Numbered from the stretch's first letter, positions 54,001 to 62,129 are shown. The stretch: 64,000 bases of DNA from Paenibacillus sp. HGH0039 (GCF_000411255.1 NZ_KE150412.1:2706232-2770231), one strand, 5' to 3'. Program-made: numbers and translations. Notes: generated by a model from the letters alone, not told the origin.

Positions 54001-54037
54001 TGTAACTATTATAGTTACAGGTTATCGGTTTTGTCAA
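54001..54037 (-). promoter_or_regulatory. promoter with 19-bp palindromic operator
   Basis: Minus strand TTGACA (54032-54037), 18-bp spacer, TATAAT (54008-54013). The palindrome TGTAACTATTATAGTTACA (54001-54019) covers the -10. Half-site GTAACTA spacing recalls operators of DUF24-family repressors such as YodB/CatR. Confidence 0.8.
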
Positions 54038-54179
54038 CTCCGGCTTGAATAGCCTATTTTTCAAAATCGACAATGACGGGGGATATTATACATCTCGTTC
54101 AAGTCCATTCATGCCCGTAACAAAGGTGATCTTTTATATGAACTGCACATTCAACCAACTTTTCTCTTTCCAAAAATTA

Positions 54180-54254
54180 TGCTATACTGTGTGTAACACT
54201 GCGTTTAACGTAGGATTCAATTAACGTATGAAGTTTCTTCTTGCTATCTATACT
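54180..54254 (+). promoter_or_regulatory. candidate antitoxin RNA promoters
   Basis: Two -10 candidates on the plus strand: extended TGCTATACT at 54180-54188 and TATACT at 54249-54254. Both lack a strong -35. Either would give an RNA ending at the terminator at 54401 (about 210 or 145 nt). Confidence 0.45.
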
Positions 54255-54291
54255 AAAAAAGAGCCTTCACCGCGCCAACGGTGAAAACTCT
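54254..54291 (-). terminator. terminator of toxin mRNA
   Basis: On the minus strand AGAGTTTTCACCG pairs fully with CGGTGAAGGCTCT (13 bp, two G-U), then six T. On the plus strand the two G-U pairs become C-A mismatches, so the structure is built for the minus-strand transcript. Confidence 0.85.
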
Positions 54292-54401
54292 TTAGGACCC
54301 GAAAGGCTGTGGAACACCACGGCGCGCAAGCACAACTAAATGTAATGCAAGCGAAAACCACCGTTTAGGCGCCTAACCTACTAGCGGTGGTTTTTTCGCT
54401 T
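54258..54401 (+). ncRNA. putative antisense antitoxin RNA of a type I system
   Basis: Plus-strand RNA inferred from -10 boxes upstream and a strong terminator at its 3' end. It is complementary to the 3' part of the small toxin mRNA, including its last seven codons. Convergent 3' overlap is the arrangement of Bacillus type I pairs such as txpA/ratA and bsrG/SR4. No reads are available, so boundaries are approximate. Confidence 0.55.
54349..54401 (+). terminator. terminator of antitoxin RNA
   Basis: AAGCGAAAACCACCG and CGGTGGTTTTTTCGCTT arms with T6 on the plus strand; the loop contains the palindrome TTAGGCGCCTAA. The minus-strand T-run is only four, so it favours the plus transcript. Confidence 0.85.
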
Positions 54402-54512
54402 GTTCCGGAATTTACGTCGTACCCAGCGATAGAGCTTACGGATACCGAGCACAAGGCTCAGTAACGTTACGATCCAGCGCAGTACGTCATAAAACGCCAC
54501 AAGTGCGACCAT
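54381..54512 (-). CDS. 43-residue membrane peptide, putative type I toxin
   Basis: Small ORF with a very strong ribosome site (AAGGGGGTGA). The peptide has one hydrophobic helix (about residues 1-24, FYDVLRWIVTLLSLVLG) and a strongly basic tail (RKLYRWVRRKFRNKRKNHR). It has a promoter, 5' UTR, terminator and an overlapping antisense transcript. The ribosome site can be hidden in a CCC-GAAA-GGG hairpin. No family assigned by eye. Alternative: a small regulatory or membrane-complex peptide. Confidence 0.65.
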   Translation of the reverse strand: MVALVAFYDVLRWIVTLLSLVLGIRKLYRWVRRKFRNKRKNHR

Positions 54513-54584
54513 CGGCCTCACCCCCTTTCGGGAAGCTGCGCCGTGGTCTTAAAAATCCACCGTTATTCAAAGTCCATAAAACCG

Positions 54585-54593
54585 ATTATAGCA
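54585..54593 (-). promoter_or_regulatory. extended -10 promoter of the small-peptide mRNA
   Basis: Minus strand TGCTATAAT: consensus -10 with TGn extension, giving a 5' UTR of about 65 nt. No good -35. Confidence 0.65.
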
Positions 54594-54724
54594 TGTCCTT
54601 TCCAGATTGCTCCATTGAACTTTTGTTTCCGAATGTTGAAACTTTCAGGAGAAAGACACCGGAAATCATCTAACGACCGACCATCCCGGAACCCTTCGTC
54701 CGTATCCTCAAAAAGTTAAAATCC

Positions 54725-54769
54725 GGTTACAGTTTGGCCCCAGATGGGTAATGTTACCTCTCTGTAACC
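54725..54769. promoter_or_regulatory. nested GTTAC inverted repeats upstream of DUF3298 gene
   Basis: GGTTACAG (54725-54732) and CTGTAACC (54762-54769) are exact complements; between them GGTAA-TG-TTACC forms a second dyad. They lie before a TATAAT-like box at 54791. Possible regulator site; no regulator gene is adjacent. Confidence 0.5.
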
Positions 54770-54827
54770 CACCTTGATGCAAGGGGTGCCTATAATAAAA
54801 CCGGACAACCTAGGAGGGATACTTATT

Positions 54828-55964
54828 ATGAAAAAATCATTCAAGCTTCTGACACTCGGTCTGGCAGGCTCCTGTCTGCTAGCGGCATCAGCCGGAACTT
54901 CTTACGCGGACAGCGCGGTACAGGCGCCTGCGGCCGCTTCCGTGTCCGCTGCGGCGGAACCCGTTTCCGCACCAGCTTCAGTTAAAAATGGAGCTGTACA
55001 GGTGACAACCAAAGAAATAAAGGAAGAATCCCCCGAACTGAGCGTAAATCTTCAGATTCCCGTTATACAGGGAATGAAAGATACGCAATATCAGGACGAG
55101 CTTAACGATATTATTTACCGTCATGCCATGAAAGATGTGGAGGCAGTGCGCAAACAGGCTCAAGGTGATTTGGCTGCCGCCAACGGTTCCGCAAGCGAGC
55201 TGGCAATGCCTTATTCGGTCGATTCGGTAGTTGAAGTAAGCGCATCGGGCGGTCAGGAAGATGCGAACCGTCTGTCGATGCGAGTGGTAACCTCCGTTTA
55301 TACGGGGGGCGCTCACGGAATGCCTCGTGTGGACACCTATAACGTCCTGAATGCGGAGGAAGCTCAGAAGATTGAGCTGAAAGATTTATTCGGGGAGAAT
55401 TATAAAGCGATTATCGACAAGCAGATCAGTCAGGAAATCGCCAAGCATCCGGATGATTTCTTCGAGGACGCGTTCTCCGGCATTACCGACACGCAGTCCT
55501 TCCAGATCAAGGACGGTAAAGCGGTGATCGTGTTCTCGCCTTACGAGATTGCCCCTTATGCGGCAGGCATCCAGGAGTTCTCCGTCCCCATCGCTCAGGG
55601 AGGAAATGCCTCCGCACCCTCACGTCTCGTAGTGGGCGGTGAAGCACTGTCGGAGAAGCAGGGCTCTATCTACACCACAACGGCAGGCACCACCATGGTT
55701 CCCCTGCGGGTTACGGCCGAGAAGCTGGGCTTCCAGCTTAAATGGAACCAGGAGCAATGGGCCGCCGAGCTGTCCAAAGGCGCGGTATGGACAAGCGTTT
55801 ACAAGGGAAAAGATGCGTACACCATCAACAAGATGGCTCCGTTCTCCCTTGGCGAAGCGGCCGTCATTAAAGAAGACGGCAATATGTATGTGCCCGCCGC
55901 CTTCTTCTCCAAGGTGCTGAAGGCCGACGTCACCGTAACCGGTGATCAGCTCGTGATTAAATAA
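54828..55964 (+). CDS. secreted DUF4163/DUF3298 protein with copper-amine-oxidase-like stalk domain
   Basis: 378 residues. Sec signal (KKSFKLLTLGLAGSCLLAASAG), Ala/Ser/Pro linker (28-55), DUF4163 (VNLQIPVIQGMKDTQYQDELND), DUF3298 with YTGGAHGMPRVDTYN and a C-terminal Cu-amine-oxidase N-terminal-like module (GTTMVPLRVTAEKLGFQLKWN, MYVPAAFFSKVL). Same family set as RsiV-like or peptidoglycan-linked proteins of Paenibacillus; function unknown. AGGAGGG precedes the ATG. Confidence 0.88.
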   Translation: MKKSFKLLTLGLAGSCLLAASAGTSYADSAVQAPAAASVSAAAEPVSAPASVKNGAVQVTTKEIKEESPELSVNLQIPVIQGMKDTQYQDELNDIIYRHAMKDVEAVRKQAQGDLAAANGSASELAMPYSVDSVVEVSASGGQEDANRLSMRVVTSVYTGGAHGMPRVDTYNVLNAEEAQKIELKDLFGENYKAIIDKQISQEIAKHPDDFFEDAFSGITDTQSFQIKDGKAVIVFSPYEIAPYAAGIQEFSVPIAQGGNASAPSRLVVGGEALSEKQGSIYTTTAGTTMVPLRVTAEKLGFQLKWNQEQWAAELSKGAVWTSVYKGKDAYTINKMAPFSLGEAAVIKEDGNMYVPAAFFSKVLKADVTVTGDQLVIK

Positions 55965-56004
55965 AAACAGGCCTTTACAGGCGCCGGACTATCCCCCTTA
56001 TATA

Positions 56005-56048
56005 ACCCGTTTAAAGAAGCGTCTCCGCTCTTTAAGCGGGCTTTTTTT
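56005..56048 (+). terminator. intrinsic terminator
   Basis: CCCG/CGGG outer and TTAAAG/CTTTAA inner arms, T7. Confidence 0.88.
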
Positions 56049-56086
56049 GCTGAACCCCACAAGTCTTCTTCCCTCAAATAAGCATG

Positions 56087-56128
56087 AAAAAAAGCCCCGC
56101 CACTCCCCCGAAGGAGAATGCCGGGACT
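56087..56128 (-). terminator. intrinsic terminator of ndh
   Basis: Minus strand imperfect C-rich/G-rich stem with TTCG loop and T7, 40 bp after the ndh stop. Confidence 0.75.
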
Positions 56129-56169
56129 TATGTCAGACCGGTTGATTCCGGAAAGATTCCAGACCGCTC

Positions 56170-57357
56170 TTAGTAAGCCAGTGCAAACAGGCCATGAATG
56201 TGAGACAGGTAACGGATGTTACTTGCTTCCTTCATGAGCGATGCAGGCAGGCCTTTCAGGCGGGTTTGGTTGCCGCCGATCGAACCGATTGCGTCCTTGC
56301 GGCCCAGACTTCCGAGTGTACCGGAGAATACAGGCGTGAAGACGTCCATCGGTGCGCCTTTCTGTGCTGCGAAGAGGTTGTAACCGACCACTTCGCCCAT
56401 CTGCCAAGCCAGCTGTGCGGTTGGCGGATAAGGACGCTCGGCGCCGGCCGGGAAGACCACGGCGCAGTCGCCTGCAAGGAATACGTCCGGGTGGGACGTG
56501 GACTGCATGAACTCGTTGACCGTCGCGCGGCCGCGGTTCACTTCGATGCCGGAGTTAGCGACAACCGGAGTGCCTTGTACGCCGCCTGTCCAGACGAGCG
56601 TGCTGGTTTCGATTGTGCTTCCGTCTTTCAGAGAAACGACGGATTCCTGCATTTCGGTGATCGCAACGCCCGTCAGGAACGTAACGCCGCGCTTCTGCAG
56701 GCTTGTCGTAGCGCGCTCGATCAGTTCCGGATGGAAGCCCATCAGGATGGAAGGAGCCGCCTCTACGCAGTACAGGGAGATGTCGTTGAAATCGACGCCT
56801 TTGCTGCGGCACAGGCCAGGCAGCATGTCGGCGAGTTCGCCCACAAGCTCGATACCGGTCAGACCGCCGCCGCCGACTACGAATGTCGCGTCCGCTTTGT
56901 TTTTGGTCTGGCTGTAAGCTTCGATGCGTGCTTCCACGTGCTCGCGGATGCGGTTGGCGTCGTTAACCGATTTCAGCGTGAAGCTGTATTCCTGTAGGCC
57001 AGGAATGCCGAAGAACGCCGTTTCGCTGCCCAGGGCAACGACGAGCTTATCGTAATCGAACGATTTGCCGTTCGACAGGATGACGCGCTTGCTGTCCGCG
57101 GAAATCGTTTCGACCGTGCCGATTTCCAGGTTGATGTCTTTGCCGCGCAGGAGCTTTTCCAGAGGCAGGGCAACTGCTTTCTCATGCAGATTACCTACAG
57201 CCAGGCGGTGCAGCTCGGTAATGATTTGATGCGTAGGAAAACGGTTAACAACCGTAATCGTAGCTTCTTCCGCAGTCAAGTGTTGACGGGCTGTCAGTGC
57301 GCTGAGCAAGCCGCCGTAACCGCCACCTAAGATCAAAATATGCTTGGACATACTCAT
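56170..57357 (-). CDS. ndh: type II NADH dehydrogenase
   Basis: 395 residues, non-proton-pumping NADH:menaquinone oxidoreductase at the membrane face. FAD motif ILGGGYGGLLSALTARQ, NAD motif VVGGGGLTGIELVGEL, and VFLAGDCAVV plus QLAWQMGEVVGYN near the C-terminus. Follows a DUF1641 gene (YjlC), exactly the B. subtilis yjlC-ndh pair; a Rex-like site lies upstream. Confidence 0.93.
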   Translation of the reverse strand: MSMSKHILILGGGYGGLLSALTARQHLTAEEATITVVNRFPTHQIITELHRLAVGNLHEKAVALPLEKLLRGKDINLEIGTVETISADSKRVILSNGKSFDYDKLVVALGSETAFFGIPGLQEYSFTLKSVNDANRIREHVEARIEAYSQTKNKADATFVVGGGGLTGIELVGELADMLPGLCRSKGVDFNDISLYCVEAAPSILMGFHPELIERATTSLQKRGVTFLTGVAITEMQESVVSLKDGSTIETSTLVWTGGVQGTPVVANSGIEVNRGRATVNEFMQSTSHPDVFLAGDCAVVFPAGAERPYPPTAQLAWQMGEVVGYNLFAAQKGAPMDVFTPVFSGTLGSLGRKDAIGSIGGNQTRLKGLPASLMKEASNIRYLSHIHGLFALAY

Positions 57358-57388
57358 CCTCCATTCTTGTTTCAGCTTACCTTATGAT

Positions 57389-57814
57389 TTAACGCTGTTG
57401 CTGCCGTTCGGCTTGAACATCCAAGAATGCCTGTACGAAACGGAATGTCTTTTGTACTTGCGGGTCCTTCAGCATTTTGAGAAGTCCGAACAGACCGATC
57501 GAGGAATGTTCCGCTTGAGCGCGGTCGCTTGCTTCGATTGCGGCGGCAGCTACGCCTTTGGCTTTCTCGGTGATCGGCTTAACAAACTCGTTCATACCGC
57601 CTTTGAGGTCGTCGATCAGAACTTGGTCGCTCGCAACGCTTTGAGCCAAATCGTAAGCTTTGGTAAGAATCGTAACCATTTCCGCCAATTTCGGCAGATT
57701 CTCCACGAGAACGGTTAAAGACTCCTGAACCTCTGGCTTCATCAACTGATCAAGGACATCCTGCGTTTCCCTTTTTTCGGTAGTGCTTGGGGTTTGATTG
57801 GATGTTTCTGACAT
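57389..57814 (-). CDS. yjlC: DUF1641 protein, YjlC-like
   Basis: 141 residues. DUF1641 core: VLDQLMKPEVQESLTVLVENLPKLAEMV and IGLFGLLKMLKDPQVQKTFRFVQAFLD. Acidic/amphipathic helices, no membrane segment. Co-transcribed with ndh (31-bp gap); thought to help respiratory dehydrogenase function. AAAGGAGGA precedes the ATG. Confidence 0.9.
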   Translation of the reverse strand: MSETSNQTPSTTEKRETQDVLDQLMKPEVQESLTVLVENLPKLAEMVTILTKAYDLAQSVASDQVLIDDLKGGMNEFVKPITEKAKGVAAAAIEASDRAQAEHSSIGLFGLLKMLKDPQVQKTFRFVQAFLDVQAERQQQR

Positions 57815-58056
57815 AAGCTAACGTCCTCCTTTGCTTTGAAATAGAAGCCCGTTTATTTTTCGATCCCTGCCTAGCCATCGAGACGTCTTCTGTCTTCGCA
57901 TAAGTTTCCCTATTCGTGATAAATGAACCCACGCGGCCTGATAAGATTGTAACATTTTTCACATAAAAGGAAGAAGGTTTTTCTTGGCTGCGAGTCCATT
58001 ACTTGCAAGATCGGGAAAAATGTCGAACAGGTCGAAACGGAACCCTATGTACTCCT

Positions 58057-58130
58057 ATTATACCTCCGTCTTGCTGACAAGAGAAAAACAATTTTTTACA
58101 CATGTGAATAATTTGTGACAAAAATCACTT
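58057..58130 (-). promoter_or_regulatory. yjlC-ndh promoter region with Rex-like site
   Basis: Consensus -10 TATAAT (58057-58062, minus strand) and, about 60 bp upstream, TTGTGACAAAAATCACTT (58113-58130), matching the Rex consensus TTGTGAAW4TTCACAA at 14 of 18 positions with intact GTGA/TCAC cores. The leader to yjlC is about 235 nt, and a second -10 (TACAAT near 57950) may exist. Nothing else recognised in 57815-58401 apart from the terminator at 58323. Confidence 0.55.
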
Positions 58131-58322
58131 CTTTCTGCACCCCCGCTCCTTAAGCAGGTATACATGCTTGTTTATTCCAATAATTCCTCGGATTTTATTG
58201 CCAGAAGGGACAGGTCTTCGAGAAAGAATTTTATCAAAACCGGCCTCTGCCGGACCGCGAGAGGGTGATAGGTAAAAGCTGCGGGCAGGCCCCATACCGT
58301 AAGCCAGCCGCCCCTTCAGATG

Positions 58323-58354
58323 AAAAAACCACCCGCGTGAACTCAACGGATGGT
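58323..58354 (-). terminator. intrinsic terminator of split thrE operon
   Basis: Minus strand ACCATCCGT/GCGGGTGGT (9 bp with G-U) followed by six T. Confidence 0.75.
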
Positions 58355-58401
58355 CTCGGTTGCGGCAGCAAAAGCGGCAATCCTTCATTTTCTTGCCCGA
58401 G

Positions 58402-58827
58402 CTAGGCCTTCGGCCTTTTAAAAAGCTGGTTCATCACCTCGGAAAAAATAAGACCGGCGGCAATCGAACCGGAAATCATAAACGCTTTGGCGGCGAGCTG
58501 AACGGCAAGATTATAATCGTTTTCCACGAAAGAACGCATCGCGTCATAGGCCATGCCTCCCGGAACGAGGGGAATGATCCCCGCCACGCTGAAAACGATA
58601 ATGGGGGTCTTGTAGAGACGGGCGAAAACCCGGGATATCACCGTCACGAAGAACGCCGCGGCCAAGGTGGCCACAATGGCATTGGTATCGCTCCGCACAA
58701 GAGCGACGTATACGAGCCAGCCCATCATCCCGACGAAACCGCACTGGATCAAGGTATTCCGGGGAACGTTAAAAATAATGCCGAAGGCGGCGGAGGCGAT
58801 ATAACTCGTCACGAGTTGTGCAATCAT
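58402..58827 (-). CDS. threonine/serine exporter ThrE C-terminal half (YjjB-like)
   Basis: 141 residues, five membrane helices: FGIIFNVPRNTLIQCGFVGMMGW, AAAFFVTVISRVFAR, IPLVPGGMAYDAM. Matches the ThrE_2/DUF3815 half; acts with the N-terminal-half protein encoded 15 bp upstream to export threonine, serine or small acids. Confidence 0.9.
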   Translation of the reverse strand: MIAQLVTSYIASAAFGIIFNVPRNTLIQCGFVGMMGWLVYVALVRSDTNAIVATLAAAFFVTVISRVFARLYKTPIIVFSVAGIIPLVPGGMAYDAMRSFVENDYNLAVQLAAKAFMISGSIAAGLIFSEVMNQLFKRPKA

Positions 58828-58842
58828 TGAGGGATTCCTCCG

Positions 58843-59604
58843 TTAATAAAATGAAAAGACGACCGCGATACCGGCTCCGATGGCAAACGCCGTCAAGAAA
58901 GCCTCCGCGCCCTTGGACAAGCCGGACACGAGATGGCCCGCCATCAAATCCCTCACGGCGTTCGTGATCAGCAGGCCCGGAACAAGCGGCATGACGGAGC
59001 CGATGATGATTTTGTCCAGCTCCTGTCCGAGCCCGGTCCATATAAACAGAGAGGCCAGCATGCCGATAATGAAGGAAGCCAGAAACTCGGCTACGAACTT
59101 GATCAGCACATACTGGTGAAAAATAAGGAACCCGATAAAACCCAGACCGCCTGTGACGACGGCCGGAAGAAAATCGGGCCACCCGCCGTTGAACATGATC
59201 GTAAAACAGCCGCTGGACACGGCCGCCGCCGCGATCTGGATAGCCACGGGGTAGGCCAGATTGGCCTTATCCACCTTGAGAAGCAGCCGGTGCGCTTCCT
59301 GAAGGTCAAGCTGTCCGTCGCTTATTTTGCGGGAGAGCCCGTTGACCAGCGTCACCTTGTGCAAATCGGTTGACCGCGTGGAGATCCGGACCAGCTTGGT
59401 CGGATCGCTGCCGTCCACGGAGAAGATAATGCCCGTCGGGGTCACGAAGCTGTGGGTATGATGAAGGCCGTAAGAGGCCGCGATGCGGGTCATCGTATCT
59501 TCCACCCGATACGTTTCCGCTCCGTTCTGGAGCATGATTTTTCCCGCCAGCAGGCATACATCTACGATTTTATAAGTCTGACCGGGACTGGACGCCTGTT
59601 CCAT
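58843..59604 (-). CDS. threonine/serine exporter ThrE N-terminal half (YjjP-like)
   Basis: 253 residues. Hydrophilic N-terminus with LLAGKIMLQNGAETYRVEDTM and SFVTPTGIIFS, then five helices ending IGSVMPLVPGLLITNAVRDLMAGHLVSGLSKG-type loop. Split two-gene ThrE arrangement common in Bacillota. Confidence 0.9.
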   Translation of the reverse strand: MEQASSPGQTYKIVDVCLLAGKIMLQNGAETYRVEDTMTRIAASYGLHHTHSFVTPTGIIFSVDGSDPTKLVRISTRSTDLHKVTLVNGLSRKISDGQLDLQEAHRLLLKVDKANLAYPVAIQIAAAAVSSGCFTIMFNGGWPDFLPAVVTGGLGFIGFLIFHQYVLIKFVAEFLASFIIGMLASLFIWTGLGQELDKIIIGSVMPLVPGLLITNAVRDLMAGHLVSGLSKGAEAFLTAFAIGAGIAVVFSFY

Positions 59605-59659
59605 CGCGCACCTCTTCCTGTGGATGTAGATAAGATGCTGCCCTTCACTGCCGCCGTTT

Positions 59660-60349
59660 TCAATCCAGCAGCTCCGTCAGCCGGCTAAACTCGGATTCGC
59701 TCAGGTCTCTCCATTTTCCTTTGGGAAGTCCGTCCAGCTTGATATTCATGATGCGCACCCGCTGCAGCCGATGCACCTGATACCCGAATGCCTGGCACAT
59801 ACGCCGGATTTGCCGGTTCAGTCCCTGCGTCAGGATGATGCGGAAGGTATGGTCGTTGATGCGGGTCACCTTGCACGGTTTCGTCTTCGTCCCCAGAATG
59901 CGGACGCCCGTGGACATGCCCTGCACAAAGGAGTTCGTGATCGGCTGATTCACGGTGACGATATATTCTTTCTCGTGGTTATTTTCCGCGCGCAAAATTT
60001 TATTGACGATATCCCCGTCATTGGTCATGAGGATAAGGCCTTCCGAGTCTTTATCGAGCCGGCCGATCGGGAAGATTCTCTCCGGGTGCCGCACGAAATC
60101 GACGATATTGCCCGGAATATGGCGCTCCGTCGTGCACGTGATGCCAACCGGTTTATTCAACGCTATATAGACGGACTTCTTCTTGGTCCCCAGCGGCTTG
60201 CCGTCGATTCTCACATCGTCTCCCGGCTCGGCCGTACTGCCTAGTTCCGCCAGAGCCCCGTTAATGGTCACTCGCCCGGCTTGAACGAGCTCATCCGCTT
60301 TTCGTCGGGAGCAAATACCCGTTTCGCTAATAAATTTATTGATCCGCAT
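59660..60349 (-). CDS. rluF: 23S rRNA pseudouridine synthase, RluF type
   Basis: 229 residues. S4 RNA-binding domain (MRINKFISETGICSRRKADELVQAGRV-like, residues 1-45), then RsuA-family catalytic domain with IGRLDKDSEGLILMTNDG (catalytic Asp) and QGLNRQIRRMCQAFGYQVHRLQRVRI. Targets U2604-equivalent in 23S rRNA if RluF; RluB is a less likely reading. Confidence 0.92.
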   Translation of the reverse strand: MRINKFISETGICSRRKADELVQAGRVTINGALAELGSTAEPGDDVRIDGKPLGTKKKSVYIALNKPVGITCTTERHIPGNIVDFVRHPERIFPIGRLDKDSEGLILMTNDGDIVNKILRAENNHEKEYIVTVNQPITNSFVQGMSTGVRILGTKTKPCKVTRINDHTFRIILTQGLNRQIRRMCQAFGYQVHRLQRVRIMNIKLDGLPKGKWRDLSESEFSRLTELLD

Positions 60350-60582
60350 GAAGCTGCTATCCCCTTCTTTTGCCTGTTAGGTTGTGAGTCCCCACCGATT
60401 TATATGCCTGTATTGTACCATAATCGGATGCAATTCGCGCCGCCGCTCTGTCACAAAAACGGCCCCTTCCCCGTCTTGAGGGCCTCACAACCAAACGGAG
60501 GATGAGAAAGAGGCGCGTTTTGGGTTGGAAAGAAGCTCGCGGCAACGGAAAAGCACGGAACTTCCAGGAATAGCGAGCTAAA

Positions 60583-60885
60583 CTAAGGCTCCCGGAACCC
60601 GGCTAAAACCATCATCAGCAGGGCCGCAATCAAAGCCGCGGCAATCAGAAAGACGCTCCCCATTCCGGCAAATTTCAGAAAGCCTCGCTCCTCTTTCAGC
60701 ATGCCTGCATAACCCAGCACAAGGCTTGCGCCGAGCGAACCGATGGCGGTATAAAAAAGCAGCCGAATGCCCGCCGACTCGCCTCCGGCAGGATTTTCCG
60801 AGATCAGGTAGCTCCCGACAAGCATCAGAACGCCCAGACTGCTTAACAGCGTAGAACCGGTTCCGAACTTTTTTTTCGATTCCAT
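60583..60885 (-). CDS. small hypothetical three-helix membrane protein
   Basis: 100 residues from the ATG behind GGAGGCTG. Three hydrophobic segments (LLSSLGVLMLVGSYLIS, LLFYTAIGSLGASLVLGYAG, VFLIAAALIAALLMMVLAG). No family recognised. Confidence 0.7.
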   Translation of the reverse strand: MESKKKFGTGSTLLSSLGVLMLVGSYLISENPAGGESAGIRLLFYTAIGSLGASLVLGYAGMLKEERGFLKFAGMGSVFLIAAALIAALLMMVLAGFREP

Positions 60886-60903
60886 GGCAGCCTCCGTAAT
60901 CAT

Positions 60904-61232
60904 GAGATTTCTTCCTTATACTCCATTCATACGAAGCGGGTCATAGAAGTTTCCGGATTCGGGTTGAAAAATGGAGAAACGCCCGTCTCTTTTGAGGAGA
61001 TCCGGGCGTTTTTATCTGCCGAATAAGAGCTTGCGTACAATTCAATAACGCGGGAACCGGGAGAGAATGCCTGGTAAAGCAGCGGTTCGATCTCAGAGGC
61101 ATTCGCTCTACAATTTCATGCACCGATTATTCATACTGCGCTGCAGGGCTCCCGGTGCGCGGTACGGCGTTGCGCAGCGGTGTCCGCACACAGTAAGACG
61201 GCAGTCTGTTTACAGGCAGCTGCCGCTTGTTT
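60904..61232. other. intergenic region with one terminator
   Basis: About 330 bp between the lipid kinase stop and the small membrane gene. Apart from the hairpin listed separately I see nothing supportable. Confidence 0.5.
60977..61014. terminator. intrinsic terminator
   Basis: AAACGCCCG/CGGGCGTTT arms with inner TCTC/GAGA and T5; usable on both strands. Confidence 0.85.
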
Positions 61233-62129
61233 TCACGGCTGTTCTTCCCCCACGAGGAAAGTCAGTTTTTTCCCCAGAACCGAGATACTCGCCGGGGTAT
61301 GCACATAAATTTCCCCGTCCATGTCCGCCTGCATAGGCTGATCCGTGGTTAGCTTTAAGGAAGTGGTGCGGATGAACTCGAAGCTGCTCTTCTCGGAATC
61401 CCATTCCTCAAAATTTTTGATCTTGAACAGTTCCTTCAGCAGCGGCAGCCCGGCCTCGCGGATAATCGCCACATCCAGAACGCCGTCATACAGAGCATCG
61501 GGCGTCAGGGGCAGCGGCCTCGTACCGAGAAACCGGCCGTTGGCGACGAATAACATCACCGCTTCGCCGTCTGTCCGCCCACTGTCGTGCTCCAGGGTAA
61601 AGCGGAACGGATCTGCGGACGTTACCGTCTGGAGCGTGCTGATAAAATAACTCAGCTTGCCGATCGTCCCTTTCAGCTGCGGATTGATATTGACCGAGGC
61701 GTCGGTAATGAGGCCGATACCAAAGAAGTTCGAGAAGTACCGGTCGTTCGCCCGTCCGATATCTACCGGCTGTGTCTTCCCCCGCATAAGAGTCTCCGCG
61801 GCCCGATCCAGCTCCTGGGGAATATAGAGCGCCCGGGAGAAATCGTTGCATGTCCCGCCGGGAAGAATACCGACAACGGGCGGATCGGCCAGCGGTGCCA
61901 GCCCGTTCACGCATTCATGGACGGTCCCGTCGCCGCCCAGCACGAGGAGAAGATCCGTCTCTTCCCCCCGTTCCCGGCAGATCCGCTCCGCATCTCCGGG
62001 CTCTTCCGTCTGCACCAGCGTGAGCTCTCCAATTCCCGCCGCAAGCGGGCCGATGACCGCTCCTAGCCTGCTGCCCGTTTCCGCCTGACCGGCGCTGCCG
62101 TTATGAATCAGAATCGCTTTTCCGAACAT
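61233..62129 (-). CDS. diacylglycerol/lipid kinase (DgkB/YegS family)
   Basis: 298 residues. DAGK catalytic domain with LLVLGGDGTVHECVNGL and GILPGGTCNDFSRAL; second domain GDDGT-like (DALYDGVLDVAII). Phosphorylates diacylglycerol or a related lipid using ATP. Start behind GGGGATC-type site is moderate. Single gene. Confidence 0.9.
   Translation of the reverse strand: MFGKAILIHNGSAGQAETGSRLGAVIGPLAAGIGELTLVQTEEPGDAERICRERGEETDLLLVLGGDGTVHECVNGLAPLADPPVVGILPGGTCNDFSRALYIPQELDRAAETLMRGKTQPVDIGRANDRYFSNFFGIGLITDASVNINPQLKGTIGKLSYFISTLQTVTSADPFRFTLEHDSGRTDGEAVMLFVANGRFLGTRPLPLTPDALYDGVLDVAIIREAGLPLLKELFKIKNFEEWDSEKSSFEFIRTTSLKLTTDQPMQADMDGEIYVHTPASISVLGKKLTFLVGEEQP

Larger units (their letters stand above)
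54316..54547 (-). repeat. 10-bp inverted repeat bracketing the toxin ORF
   Basis: ACCACGGCGC at 54316-54325 and its exact complement GCGCCGTGGT at 54538-54547. In the minus-strand mRNA these lie in the 3' and 5' untranslated regions and can pair, closing the message as described for several type I toxin mRNAs. Confidence 0.8.

Noticed and set aside
57750-57962. 70-codon basic ORF overlapping yjlC start
   Set aside because: Out of frame with yjlC, uses its ribosome site region internally; no own site.
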